NCBI RefSeq assembly: GCF_000092865.1
Contig: NC_014151.1
Coordinates: 4,030,001-4,094,000, forward strand
Direction: 5' to 3'
DNA: 64,000 bases
From: Cellulomonas flavigena DSM 20109
Lineage (GTDB): Bacteria; Actinomycetota; Actinomycetes; Actinomycetales; Cellulomonadaceae
Position 1 is the first letter of the stretch; every line of letters begins with the position of its first letter. Of this stretch, positions 52,101 to 60,137 are shown piece after piece. The position numbers were made by a program, and so were the translations under genes. The notes beneath the pieces are model-generated. The model searched no databases. It was given only the letters and a program-made list of their open reading frames with translations, and was not told where the DNA came from.

Positions 52101-53241
52101 CGGTCGCGGCGATCTCGGCCTCCGCCACGGGGACCACGGCGGTCGCTGCCGGCTTCTTGATCTCCGGCACGTCGGCGAGGCCGGTCGAGGTGACCGCGTC
52201 GACGACGAGCTCACCGCTCGAGGAGATCACCGAGCCGGGGCTCGCCTCCGGCAGCAGCTCCACCCCGTCCAGGCCGGGGGTCGGCTCGACGTCCTTCCCG
52301 GTGAGGTAGAAGCCCTCCTCTCCCGCCGGCGCGACGCCCGTCTGCGTGACGGGCCCGGTGCCGATCGCCTGTGCGGGGGTGTCGTCGTCGAGGGTCGTGA
52401 CGTACGCGGTCGACGTGTCCGCGCCCTCGCCGTCCCGTGCGACGTACGCCAGACGCCCGGACCCGTCGAGCGTGAGGTCGTACGCGGCGCCCGTGTCCGC
52501 CACGACCACCTCGGGTGCGGTCGCACCGGGGGCCACGGCGACGAGGTCGGCACCGCGGGCCGCCAGCACCGTCCCGTCCTCCCGGGCGATGGCCGACGTG
52601 ACCTGGCCCTCCAGGTCGACCTTCGTCGTGATCTCCGCCGTCTGCGCGTCGACCACGGCCACCCGCGTGACGCCCTCGTCGGGTTCGAGCCGCGTGATCG
52701 TGACCGTGTCGTCCTCGCCGCAGCCCGGGTTGTAGTAGGCGATCGTGTACCCGCTGCCGAGCTCGGCGACCTCACCGGAGCGCAGGTCGACGATCGCGGC
52801 GCGCGCGCCGGCAGAGAAGGCCGACTCGTCGTTGGTGGCGGCACGGGGCGCGTACACCACGGCCATCCGGTCGCCGCTCGACGTCACGCAGCTGTTCGCC
52901 ACCCACAGGTCGGTGTCCGCCCACGGCACCGGCACGGTCGCCACGGTCTCCCACGCGTACCCGTCGGAGGCCCGGGCGCCGAGGACGGTGATGCCGTCCG
53001 CGTCGTTCAGCACGACGTGCGCCTCGTCGTCGACCTCGCGCCAGTCGTCGGGCAGGACCTCGTCACCCTGCTCCGGGGTCAGGCCGGACTCGTCCAGCTC
53101 GACCACTCCACCGGCCTCGGCCGAGGTGTCCCCGGTGGGCGCCGGCGCACCGGACGCCGACGAGGCGACGGGTACCAGCAGCATCCCGAGCAGGGCAAGG
53201 GCGACGGGACCGCTCACGGCGGCACGCGAGGACAGGCGCAT
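49168..53241 (-). CDS. Very large secreted multi-domain protein: transglycosylase-like, golvesin-like and SGNH hydrolase
   Basis: 1357 aa from ATG 53241. A signal peptide (ALALLGMLLVPVASSASGA) is followed by a repetitive, propeller-like region (about 50-380). A transglycosylase-like region follows: VLGVLAQESNLWQAS (with Glu), YGVGQITDGM and TWAYNTG. Next is a golvesin/xanthan-lyase-like beta domain (SFGSPDSDGRYPSKVDFHQQ, then WTRVWVHLPDYAGW). The last about 340 residues are an SGNH hydrolase: GDSYASGEG with the Ser, SIGGNDM and SVHPN with the His. It probably acts on cell-wall polymers. The combination in one chain is unusual. Confidence 0.78.
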   Translation of the reverse strand: MRLSSRAAVSGPVALALLGMLLVPVASSASGAPAPTGDTSAEAGGVVELDESGLTPEQGDEVLPDDWREVDDEAHVVLNDADGITVLGARASDGYAWETVATVPVPWADTDLWVANSCVTSSGDRMAVVYAPRAATNDESAFSAGARAAIVDLRSGEVAELGSGYTIAYYNPGCGEDDTVTITRLEPDEGVTRVAVVDAQTAEITTKVDLEGQVTSAIAREDGTVLAARGADLVAVAPGATAPEVVVADTGAAYDLTLDGSGRLAYVARDGEGADTSTAYVTTLDDDTPAQAIGTGPVTQTGVAPAGEEGFYLTGKDVEPTPGLDGVELLPEASPGSVISSSGELVVDAVTSTGLADVPEIKKPAATAVVPVAEAEIAATVVDSGTTLTYAMDEPAPAAPLEARATGTARPSGFAARQEATASASVTSTGGAGDPSSPIEAERYCAVPRNDPANQAYQPKPRQVEWAVDRAVKGQLTQTRPANWRNLGMSSYSPQGMFPAPQLTGGGTIPPQIVLGVLAQESNLWQASRFTAPGNTGNPLIGDYYGTDDTWSIWQIDYTEADCGYGVGQITDGMRLAGHERTDDSGRKIETALPYAQQRAIALDYTANVAKSVQMLSQKWNQLAAAGMLVNGGDPKYIENWFLTTWAYNTGFYPYVNDSTPWGVGWFNNPVNPNYDPRRTPFLRSQGDAAKPQQWPYPEKVIGWAAYGTSFVETQWADPAKREYPQRLVSSYTTAWWNDPTYRDMAQPKVDTFCKPDVNDCDPSLAQPCKLGSYKCWWHGPVRWKSSCDLYCGQGFERFPASYATEASAMASTLPAKTLESSFLPNCSYPPTGVVVVDNTTHPTARNSNECTRRATVGSFSLSFGSPDSDGRYPSKVDFHQQGGGFNGHFWFAHMQHRVKTQRHITGTWDRGANLNGKWTRVWVHLPDYAGWTQQAGYTIDLGNGTTQKRYLPQRRYKNEWVSLGVFEMKGSPKVSLSNVLVDESTTGRVWYDGAHQDIEGYDNVAWDAVGFQVLPGKPDDFVVSLGDSYASGEGAGDYVPWSDNNGTNPRARNACHQSVNAWIRRTTLPGDAEPLGARADAADTGLDLQLLACSGAQTEDLLPYYHIDTPQAPENAERQTGRYGQYGTVSQLDAGYLDTNTTLVTLSIGGNDMQFGPILAACIKANFAGTPEDRSLADCSRTVLEDDTLPAQAASKERVDTKIADSLITLVQLVRDRAPNARIAIFGYPKLFETTTSCVLINEVNQVWLNELADGLNAKIAETAAILETYDEPGSPEIFFVDTQAYFTGKNLCTGADSGLTGLQFGVTPGEDPQFPRPWPRIVVDNDVASQTSVHPNTNGTGFYAQALEDALADLP

Positions 53242-53286
53242 GTCAAACAACCCCCTGACTGAGTCGTCGGGCACCCCGACAACAGT

Positions 53287-53337
53287 CACATCGTGCCGGA
53301 GGACGCCCGGTGCCCTCAGGCGATCGAGTGTGACCTG
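53287..53337 (-). promoter_or_regulatory. Two-block conserved element upstream of the large secreted protein
   Basis: CACATCGTGCCGGAG and, after 15 variable bases, CAGGCGATCGAGTGTGACCTG. The same blocks with the same spacing recur at 54698-54748. It lies 46 bp before the start codon. An activator or alternative-sigma promoter is possible. Confidence 0.5.
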
Positions 53338-53371
53338 TGTCACTCCACGGACGCCTCGCCGGGCGGGCCAT

Positions 53372-53404
53372 CGGGGCCCCGGACCGCACCGGTCCGGGGC
53401 CCCG
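53372..53404. terminator. Strong hairpin terminator
   Basis: A perfect 14-bp stem (CGGGGCCCCGGACC with its complement) and a 5-nt loop, just after the peptidoglycan-binding-type gene on the minus strand. Confidence 0.75.
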
Positions 53405-53432
53405 CGTGCGGCGCGTCACGCGCCGCCGGGCG

Positions 53433-53906
53433 TCACCACTTGTCCCAGCACCGCAGGTACTTGCCCGTGGTCGCCGAGTACAGCGGCCACTTGATGCTGT
53501 TCCGGGTCACCTCGCCGGCGATGCCGTCCACCTCGATGCCCTCGCGGCGCTGCATCTGCCGGACCCGGTCCTCCGTGGTCGGGCCGAAGACCCCGTCCTC
53601 GGCGATCGCCGGCTCGTAGAGCGCCTTGTAGCAGGAGTTGTAGGCCTTCTGCAGCGCCTGGACGCCGGCCCCGGAGTCACCGCGCTTGAGCCAGCACGGC
53701 ACGTTGACCACACCGTTGGTCGCCCGGGGGATCAGCAGCCTGTACGTGTGGCTGAACTGCTCCTCCATGTAGTTGCAGTTGCCACCGACCCGGTCCCACG
53801 CCGCGGCCGGCGAGGCCGCCGCCCCGACCAGCAGCAGCGCCGTCGCGACCGCGGTGGCGACGAGCCGGTTCCGCGTCCTGGACCCGAAGGTTCGTGCGAG
53901 CTGCAT
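53433..53906 (-). CDS. Secreted peptidoglycan-binding-like protein
   Basis: 157 aa from ATG 53906, preceded by GGAGGAG. The signal peptide ends at about SPAAAWD. The mature part contains a PG_binding_1-like repeat (GVQALQKAYNSCYKALYE, then DGVFGPTTEDRVRQMQRREG and VDGIAGEVTRNSI). Four Cys probably form two disulphides. There is no catalytic domain; it may be a wall-binding effector or inhibitor. It lies 76 bp after a similar gene, probably the same operon. Confidence 0.75.
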   Translation of the reverse strand: MQLARTFGSRTRNRLVATAVATALLLVGAAASPAAAWDRVGGNCNYMEEQFSHTYRLLIPRATNGVVNVPCWLKRGDSGAGVQALQKAYNSCYKALYEPAIAEDGVFGPTTEDRVRQMQRREGIEVDGIAGEVTRNSIKWPLYSATTGKYLRCWDKW

Positions 53907-53982
53907 CAGAGCTCCTCCTGAGGTGATCCCGTGGAGCGTTCGCTCCGCACGTGCCGTCGACCCGGTCCCGGCGTCCACGGCG

Positions 53983-54480
53983 TCAGCCCGCCAGGCAGCG
54001 CGGACCGTTGTAGCCGCCCTCCCAGGGGCCAGGCCACTTCATGTAGTGGTTGGTCGTCGGCCCGTAGACGCCGTCGACGGTGATCCCGAGCGACCGCTGG
54101 ACGGCCTTGACCGCAGTGCGCGTCTTCGCACCGAAGTCACCGTCGACCGAGAGCAGGGCGAGACCCGCGGCGTTCAGCGTGGCCCTGTGGCACTCGTTGA
54201 TCGCCGCCTGGAGCGCCTTCACGCCGGGGCCGCGCGACCCGTACTGCAGGTTGCACCTGACGAAGTACACCGTCGTGTTCGTCATCGGCATGTAGGGCCG
54301 GTGCACGTTCCAGCCGTAGTCGGGTCGCTCCGACCACGCGTAGTCCGCCGTCTCGCACTGCGGCGTCGCAGCATGGGCCGCCGGCGCGACCGCGACGGGG
54401 ACCACGACGGACAGGGCGAAGACCGCACTCACGGCTGCGGCGGCACGACGGCTCCGCGTTCCCCACGTCATTCTGTTCAC
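53983..54480 (-). CDS. Secreted peptidoglycan-binding-like protein (paralogue)
   Basis: 165 aa from GTG 54480, chosen because AAGGAG is well spaced from it and too far from ATG 54471. The signal peptide ends at AHAATP. The mature part has the same plan as the next gene: GVKALQAAINECHRA, DGDFGAKTRTAVKAVQRSLG and VDGVYGPTTNHYMKWPG. Four Cys are conserved in position. The two genes look like a tandem duplication that has diverged. Confidence 0.75.
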   Translation of the reverse strand: MNRMTWGTRSRRAAAAVSAVFALSVVVPVAVAPAAHAATPQCETADYAWSERPDYGWNVHRPYMPMTNTTVYFVRCNLQYGSRGPGVKALQAAINECHRATLNAAGLALLSVDGDFGAKTRTAVKAVQRSLGITVDGVYGPTTNHYMKWPGPWEGGYNGPRCLAG

Positions 54481-54697
54481 TTCGACTCCTTCGGCTGGTG
54501 CCGCCCCCGGACGGGCACGGACGTCCTCGTCCGCCGTACCGCTCAGCAGCCACGCGGGAGACGCGTGCCGGACGGCCGGAACGCGCCGACCGTGCATGAC
54601 ACGACGGTGCCGCTACTCGTCGGGCAGCACTGCCCGCGCTCGCGCGACACCGTCACAAGCCCCCTGACTCGCCCGCCTAAGCGACCTGACGTGCGTC

Positions 54698-54748
54698 ACA
54701 TCGTGCCGGAGAAGGAGGTGCCGAACCAGGCGTTCCGGTGTGACCTGG
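54698..54748 (-). promoter_or_regulatory. Two-block conserved element, second copy
   Basis: CACATCGTGCCGGAG, 15 variable bases and CAGGCGTTCCGGTGTGACCTG, aligned without gaps to 53287-53337. It lies 218 bp before the start of the secreted peptidoglycan-binding-like gene. Confidence 0.5.
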
Positions 54749-54797
54749 ACCACGTCCGGCACCCCGCCGCAGCGACGGACGCACCGCTGCCACGACG

Positions 54798-54835
54798 ACG
54801 AGGCCCCGCACCGCCGGAGCGGTACGGGGCCTCGT
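54798..54835 (-). terminator. Terminator of the ribosomal protein operon
   Basis: An 11-bp outer stem ACGAGGCCCCG/CGGGGCCTCGT and a 5-bp inner stem ACCGC/GCGGT separated by one mismatch. It begins 19 bp past the rplI stop. Confidence 0.75.
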
Positions 54836-54853
54836 GAGCTCGCGGGGAGCGGG

Positions 54854-55303
54854 TCAGGCGGCGACGACCTTGACGGTCACCTTGGCCGAGACCTCGGGGT
54901 GCAGGCGGACCTGCACCGTGTACTCGCCGGTCGACTTGATCGCCTGGGCGACCTCGATCTTGCGCTTGTCGACGGCCGGCGCGCCGGCGGCCGTGATCGC
55001 GGAGGCGATCTCGGCCGTGGTGACGGCACCGAACAGGCGGCCGGACTCGCCGGCCTTGGCCGACACCGTCACGGGGTTCGCCTGCAGCGAGTCCCGGATG
55101 GCCTTGGCCTCGTCGAGCGTGGCGATCTCGCGGGCCTTGCGGGCACGACGGATCGCGGAGACGTTCTTCTCCGCACCCTTGGTCCACGGCGTGGCCAGGT
55201 TGCGCGGGACGAGGTAGTTACGGGCGTACCCGTCCTTCACCTCGACGACGTCGCCGGGGGCACCGAGACCGGTGACCTCGTGGGTCAGGATGATCTTCGC
55301 CAT
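54854..55303 (-). CDS. rplI: Ribosomal protein bL9
   Basis: 149 aa, the usual size. The N-terminal domain has [20 protein letters not shown] and the L9 signature [13 protein letters not shown]. The C-terminal domain ([17 protein letters not shown]) is present. It binds 23S rRNA at the base of the L1 stalk. Last gene of rpsF-ssb-rpsR-rplI. Confidence 0.97.
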   Translation of the reverse strand: MAKIILTHEVTGLGAPGDVVEVKDGYARNYLVPRNLATPWTKGAEKNVSAIRRARKAREIATLDEAKAIRDSLQANPVTVSAKAGESGRLFGAVTTAEIASAITAAGAPAVDKRKIEVAQAIKSTGEYTVQVRLHPEVSAKVTVKVVAA

Positions 55304-55317
55304 GGGTCAGTCCTTCC

Positions 55318-55554
55318 TCAGCGCGCCGACGACGAGTACGGCAGGAGAGCCATCTCGCGCGCGTTCTTGACGGCACGGGCGATCTGGCGCTGCTCCTGCA
55401 CGGAGACGCCGGTGACGCGACGCGCGCGGATCTTCCCGCGGTCGGAGATGAACTTGCGGAGCAGAGCCGTGTCCTTGTAGTCGACCGTCTCGATCTTGGC
55501 GGCCTTCAGGGGGTTCTGCTTCTTCTTGGGCTTGCGGACGACGGGCTTGGCCAT
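55318..55554 (-). CDS. rpsR: Ribosomal protein bS18
   Basis: 78 aa. The core [20 protein letters not shown] and the end [15 protein letters not shown] are standard. It is the zinc-free form: the Cys motif of the C+ paralogue is absent. It pairs with bS6 on the 30S platform. Confidence 0.96.
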   Translation of the reverse strand: MAKPVVRKPKKKQNPLKAAKIETVDYKDTALLRKFISDRGKIRARRVTGVSVQEQRQIARAVKNAREMALLPYSSSAR

Positions 55555-55629
55555 CGTGGTGCTCCTTGTCTGTGGAGCCCCGAGCGTTGCCGTGCTCGGG
55601 GATGAGAGTTCAGGTGTGCGAGGCGCCGA

Positions 55630-56157
55630 TCAGAACGGGGGCTCGTCGGAGTAGCCGCCACCACCGCCACCCGCGGGCGTCGCCCACGGGTCGTCGGTCT
55701 GGCCGCCGCCGGACGAGCCGCCGCCACTGAAGCCACCGCCGCCGCCACCGCCGAAGCTGCCACCGCCGCCACCGAAGCCCCCACCGCCGGAGCGCTGGGT
55801 GCGGGTGACCTTGGCGGTCGCGTACCGCAGCGACGGGCCGACCTCGTCGACCTGCAGCTCGTACACGGTGCGCTTCTCGCCCTCGCGGGTCTCGTAGGAC
55901 CGCTGCACGAGCCGGCCCTGCACGATGACGCGGGTGCCCTTGGTGAGGGACTCGGCGACGGACTCGGCCGCCTCACGCCAGATCGAGCAGCGCAGGAAGA
56001 GGGTGTCCCCGTCCTTCCACTCGTTGGACTGGCGGTCGAACGTGCGGGGCGTGGACGCGACGGTGAAGTTCGCGACCGCGGCGCCCGACGGGGTGAAGCG
56101 CAGCTCCGGGTCCCCGGTCAGGTTCCCGATCACCGTGATGGTGGTCTCGCCGGCCAT
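55630..56157 (-). CDS. ssb: Single-stranded DNA-binding protein
   Basis: 175 aa. The OB fold (about 1-110) begins [20 protein letters not shown] and includes VEL-type strands and [15 protein letters not shown] long Gly-rich linker (about 118-160) leads to the acidic tip SDEPPF, which recruits repair and replication proteins. Its place between rpsF and rpsR is conserved in bacteria. Confidence 0.96.
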   Translation of the reverse strand: MAGETTITVIGNLTGDPELRFTPSGAAVANFTVASTPRTFDRQSNEWKDGDTLFLRCSIWREAAESVAESLTKGTRVIVQGRLVQRSYETREGEKRTVYELQVDEVGPSLRYATAKVTRTQRSGGGGFGGGGGSFGGGGGGGFSGGGSSGGGQTDDPWATPAGGGGGGYSDEPPF

Positions 56158-56250
56158 GACGGCCTCCTCGCTCGTTCGGAAGGTTCGGCTGCGGCGTGGC
56201 GCCGCGGGTGCTGGGGCCCGACGCTAGCGACGGGCACCGACAGGAAGGAC

Positions 56251-56544
56251 TCAGACCTCGCGGCGGAGCACCTTCGTGCGCAGGACGACCTCGTTGAGGC
56301 CGAGCTGTCGGTCCAGCTCCTTGGCCGTGGCGGGCGACGCGGTGAAGTCGACGACGGCGTAGATGCCCTCGGCCTTCTTCTTGATGTCGTACGCGAGGCG
56401 ACGACGGCCCCACACGTCCACCTTGTCGACGGTGCCCCCGTCGGTCTTCACGACCGACAGGTACTTGTCGAGCGACGGGGCGACGGTGCGCTCCTCGATC
56501 TCGGGGTCGAGGATGATCATGATCTCGTACTGACGCAGGCTCAT
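56251..56544 (-). CDS. rpsF: Ribosomal protein bS6
   Basis: 97 aa from ATG 56544, chosen because AGGAGG is 5 bases upstream; GTG 56550 is a less likely start. Typical [17 protein letters not shown] and [19 protein letters not shown] are present. It heads the rpsF-ssb-rpsR-rplI operon. The 56551-56711 leader has no gene. Confidence 0.96.
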   Translation of the reverse strand: MSLRQYEIMIILDPEIEERTVAPSLDKYLSVVKTDGGTVDKVDVWGRRRLAYDIKKKAEGIYAVVDFTASPATAKELDRQLGLNEVVLRTKVLRREV

Positions 56545-56711
56545 ACCCACCTCCTCTGGTCTCGGCGGTCACGGTCGTTCCGTGACAGGAGGGTTCTCGT
56601 GCGTCTCGACGCGCCCGCGCACCGACGTGGGTCGGGTGATGGGCACGACGAACCGTCCGCGAGGGACGGCGGTCGCCCAGCGTACCGGTTGCCGGGCAGT
56701 TCCCCGAATCG

Positions 56712-56745
56712 CCCCGGGGGACCACCTGACGGTGGTCCCCCGGGG
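56712..56745. terminator. Terminator after ponA
   Basis: A perfect 15-bp stem (CCCCGGGGGACCACC with its complement) and TGAC loop, 11 bp past the ponA stop on the minus strand. Confidence 0.8.
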
Positions 56746-56755
56746 TGGTCGGCTG

Positions 56756-59167
56756 CTACCCGTTGGGCGGCGGCTGCTGCCCGCCGCCGGCGTCGGGCGG
56801 CGGCGCGGACTGCGTCGGCTCGGGCGTCGGGGACGGGGCGGGCGGCGGCGTCGGCGAGGGCGTCGGCTGCGGCGCACCCGACGAGACGACCAGCGTGACC
56901 GTGGCGCCCGCGGCGAGCGTCGTGCCCTCACCGGGCTCGACGCGGATGACCCGGCCCGCCGGGACGGTGGCCGACCGCTCGTTGGCGATCCGGGCCACGA
57001 GACCGGCACCCTGGAGGGCGCCGGAGGCGTCCGCCTCGGTCCGGCCCGCGAGCCCGGACGGCACCTGGGTCTCCGCCGGTGCCTGCGTCTCCTCGGCCGT
57101 CGGCGCCACCTCGGTCGGCGTGGCGGACGCCGTCACGGTGGGCTTCTTGCCGACGTTCGCGCGCGGCGGGAACTGCTGGATCTCCTGGTAGCGCGGGTCG
57201 GCGAAGACCTTGCCCATGTAGTCGGCCCACAGCAGCGCGGGGAACGTCGAGCCGTTGACCGAGCTGAACTGCCCCCACCCGTCGATCGAGTCGAGCCCCT
57301 TGCCGTCCTCGGCCAGCTGGGACAGCGAGACCGCGGTGGACAGCTGCGGGACGTAGCCGACGAACCACGCGCCCTTGTTGAGCGTCTCCGAGCCCGTCTT
57401 GCCCGCGATCGGCCTGTCGAGCCTGCTGACCTGGGCCTTGCCGGAGCCCTGCTCCACCACCTGCGTCATCGCGTACGTCGCGTCCGCCATGACGTCGGCC
57501 GGGAACACGTTCTGGCCCGTGGTGTCCGGCTGCCACGCGACCGCGCCGCTGCTGTCGTTGACCTGCTGCACGATGTGCGGCGCTCGGCGGACCCCCTGTG
57601 CGGCGAACGTCGCGTACGCCCCGGCCATGTCGATGGGGTGGACGAAGTCGGTGCCGAGCACGTTCGAGATGTTGGTCTCGAGCGGTGTCGTGATGCCCGC
57701 CGTCTCGGCGACCTTCTTGGTGTTGTCCGCCCCCACCTGGATGTTCAGCTGCGCGTAGACCGTGTTCACGGAGTCCGCGGTGGCCCGGACCAGGTCGATC
57801 GGGCCGTAGTCCCGGTTCGGGTAGTTGGGCACCGGCTTGCCGTTCTCCCACTGCGGGAAGCTCTGCGGCGAGTCACCGTTGTACGTCGTCGCCAGGCTGG
57901 TGCCCTGCTGGAGCGCGGCGACCAGGGTGAAGGGCTTGAACGTGGAGGCCGCGGGCACCTTGTCGAACGTCGCGGTGTTTCTCGTGTCGGTGAGGTAGTC
58001 CGGCCCGCCGTACAGCGCGACGATGCCGCCCGTGGCCGGGTCGACCGTCGAGATCGAGACGCGCAGCCGCTCGTGCGGCACCGCCCCGTCCGACAGGGCA
58101 CCGGTCCGCAGGCCCTCGGCGGACTCGACGGCCATCTGCTGCAGGGCCGGGTCGATCGTCGTGAGCACCTTCAGGCCCGCGGTCTTCAGCTCGCCCTCGG
58201 TCCAGAACTTGGTCGCGACCAGTTCCTTCTCGACCATCTTCAGCAGGTACCCGTTGGGCCCGCGGTAGGTCTCGGACTCCTGGTACACCTCGAAGGGCGG
58301 GAACGTCTGGGCGGCGCGCTCCTCGGCCGTCAGCCACTCCATCTCCACCATGCGGTCGAGGATGATGTTCCAGCGCTGCTCCGCCTTCGGGCGGTCGTTG
58401 GCGGGGTCCCAGTTGTTCGGTGACGGGATGACGGCCGCGAGGAGCGCCGCCTGCGCCACCGTGAGGTCCTTGGCGTCGACCTTGAAGTACGACTGCGCGG
58501 CCGCCTGGATGCCGTAGGAGTCCCGGCCGAAGTAGATGGTGTTGAGGTAGCGCCCCATGATCATCTCTTTGGACTCGGTCCGCGCGATGCGGATCGCGAT
58601 GATCGCTTCCTTGGCCTTGCCCCAGTAGTCGGTCGTGGAGTCCTGGTAGTAGCGCTCGACGTACTGCTGGGTCAGCGTCGACCCGCCCTGCGTCGGCTTG
58701 CCCTGGATGTTGTTGATGAAGGCGCGCGCCATGCCGCTCAGCGAGATCCCGCTGTTGGTGAAGAACGTCTTGTCCTCGCCGGCCGCCACGGCCTGACCGA
58801 TGTGCTCCGGCAGCGTCCCGTAGTCGACGAGCTCGCGCCGCTGGTCGGCGAACGTCCCCATGACCTCGCCCGGCGTGCCCGGTTCCGGCCCGGCGAAGTA
58901 CACGGTCGTCGTCTGGTAGTTGACCTCCGCCAGCGGGCTGTCCTGCTTGATGAGCGCGAAGGCGGCGACCCCCGCGCCGAGGACGAGGAAGATCATCCCG
59001 ATGAACGTGCCCAGGACGACGCGCCACGACGGCAGCCACCGGTGCAGGCCCGTGTGCTCACGGCGGGGGTAGTTCCAGAAACCCTGGCGTTCGCGCGCGG
59101 ACGGGGCGGTTCGCCGGGTCGCGCGCCGGGCGCGCGACGGCGCTGCGCGGCGGTTGCTGGCTGCCAA
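56756..59167 (-). CDS. ponA: Class A penicillin-binding protein with C-terminal PASTA domain
   Basis: 803 aa from TTG 59167, chosen for AGAGG seven bases upstream; the start is uncertain. A basic cytoplasmic tail and one span (VVLGTFIGMIFLVLGAGVAA) precede the GT51 domain (GEDKTFF with the Glu, QGGSTLTQQYV, RTESKEMIMGRYLN). The transpeptidase follows with STFK (Ser), SVN and KTGSE. After it come one PASTA domain (PSGLAGRTEADASGALQ) and a Pro-rich tail. It polymerises and cross-links peptidoglycan. Confidence 0.92.
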   Translation of the reverse strand: MAASNRRAAPSRARRATRRTAPSARERQGFWNYPRREHTGLHRWLPSWRVVLGTFIGMIFLVLGAGVAAFALIKQDSPLAEVNYQTTTVYFAGPEPGTPGEVMGTFADQRRELVDYGTLPEHIGQAVAAGEDKTFFTNSGISLSGMARAFINNIQGKPTQGGSTLTQQYVERYYQDSTTDYWGKAKEAIIAIRIARTESKEMIMGRYLNTIYFGRDSYGIQAAAQSYFKVDAKDLTVAQAALLAAVIPSPNNWDPANDRPKAEQRWNIILDRMVEMEWLTAEERAAQTFPPFEVYQESETYRGPNGYLLKMVEKELVATKFWTEGELKTAGLKVLTTIDPALQQMAVESAEGLRTGALSDGAVPHERLRVSISTVDPATGGIVALYGGPDYLTDTRNTATFDKVPAASTFKPFTLVAALQQGTSLATTYNGDSPQSFPQWENGKPVPNYPNRDYGPIDLVRATADSVNTVYAQLNIQVGADNTKKVAETAGITTPLETNISNVLGTDFVHPIDMAGAYATFAAQGVRRAPHIVQQVNDSSGAVAWQPDTTGQNVFPADVMADATYAMTQVVEQGSGKAQVSRLDRPIAGKTGSETLNKGAWFVGYVPQLSTAVSLSQLAEDGKGLDSIDGWGQFSSVNGSTFPALLWADYMGKVFADPRYQEIQQFPPRANVGKKPTVTASATPTEVAPTAEETQAPAETQVPSGLAGRTEADASGALQGAGLVARIANERSATVPAGRVIRVEPGEGTTLAAGATVTLVVSSGAPQPTPSPTPPPAPSPTPEPTQSAPPPDAGGGQQPPPNG

Positions 59168-59445
59168 CAGGGAACCTCTCGTGCCGACGACTCGTGCTGC
59201 TGCGCCCGGCGTGACGGACGGGCTGGGTGCCGTCCGGGGGCGCTGCCGGGCCTCAGTATGGACGAACCACCTGGGCCCGCCAGCCCAGATCGTGCGCGTA
59301 CGTCCGGATGGGTCGGACCCTTCACATGATCCGCACGGGACGACGACGCCGCGGTGACGGCGGTCACCGCGGCGTGCGGCGCACGCCGCCCGGGCGGGCC
59401 CCGGCCCGCGTGTTGTGCGGGAGCCCGCACCCGACATACTCTGCG

Positions 59446-59466
59446 GATGTATCGAGCTGATACATC
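59446..59466 (+). promoter_or_regulatory. PadR-type operator
   Basis: GATGTATC-GAGCT-GATACATC, a perfect 8-bp inverted repeat with a 5-bp centre. It has the ATGTAT/ATACAT arms typical of PadR sites. It lies 33 bp before the padR ATG and just after CATACT (59435-59440), a possible -10 box, so binding would block transcription. Confidence 0.75.
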
Positions 59467-59498
59467 GGTGGGAACGGCGACACGGGCTGGAGGGTGCG

Positions 59499-60137
59499 AT
59501 GCGCGGACGCTCGGACGTGCTCGAGCCGGCGATCCTCGGCCTGCTCGCCGAGTCCCCCATGCACGGCTACGAGCTGCGCAAGCGTCTGAACCTGGTGCTC
59601 GGCTCGTTCCGCGCCCTGTCCTACGGCTCGCTGTACCCGTGCCTCAAGGGCCTGGTGGAGCGGGGCTGGATCGTCGGCGAGGACGCCCCGGACGACCGCA
59701 CCGTGGCGAGCCGCCGCGCGCGGATCGTCTACCAGCTCACCGCCGACGGCAAGGAGCACCTGCAGCAGGTGCTCGCCTCCTCGGGCCCGGCGGCCTGGGA
59801 GGACGAGAACTTCGACGTGCGCTTCGCGTTCTTCGCGCAGACGGACGCCGAGACCCGGATGCGGATCCTCGAGGGTCGCCGCATCCGGCTGACCGAGCGG
59901 CTGGAGACGTTCCGCCAGTCGTTCGCCCGGACCCGTGAGCGCATGGACGAGTACACGCTCGAGCTCCAGCGCCACGGTCTGGAGCAGGTGGAGCGCGAGG
60001 TCCGCTGGCTCGACGACCTCATCGACAACGAGCGGGGCGTGCGTCGCGCGCGCCCCGAGGGCGGTGGCCGCCCGGCCGCCGCCGCAGACGACGCCGAGGG
60101 AACATCCGAGGCGCGAAACGAGAAGGAGCGAGGATGA
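59499..60137 (+). CDS. PadR-family transcriptional regulator
   Basis: 212 aa from ATG 59499, with GGAGGG (59489-59494) upstream. The N-terminal winged helix has [20 protein letters not shown] and [18 protein letters not shown] long helical C-terminal part (about 100-180) fits the dimerising PadR/Vir_act_alpha_C domain. It overlaps ino1 (ATGA), so it is co-transcribed with it and probably controls both through the palindrome at 59446. Confidence 0.9.
   Translation: MRGRSDVLEPAILGLLAESPMHGYELRKRLNLVLGSFRALSYGSLYPCLKGLVERGWIVGEDAPDDRTVASRRARIVYQLTADGKEHLQQVLASSGPAAWEDENFDVRFAFFAQTDAETRMRILEGRRIRLTERLETFRQSFARTRERMDEYTLELQRHGLEQVEREVRWLDDLIDNERGVRRARPEGGGRPAAAADDAEGTSEARNEKERG

Noticed and set aside
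50071..53262. 1063-codon plus-strand frame opposite the large secreted protein
   Set aside because: Antisense shadow; the minus-strand frame has a signal peptide and SGNH motifs.
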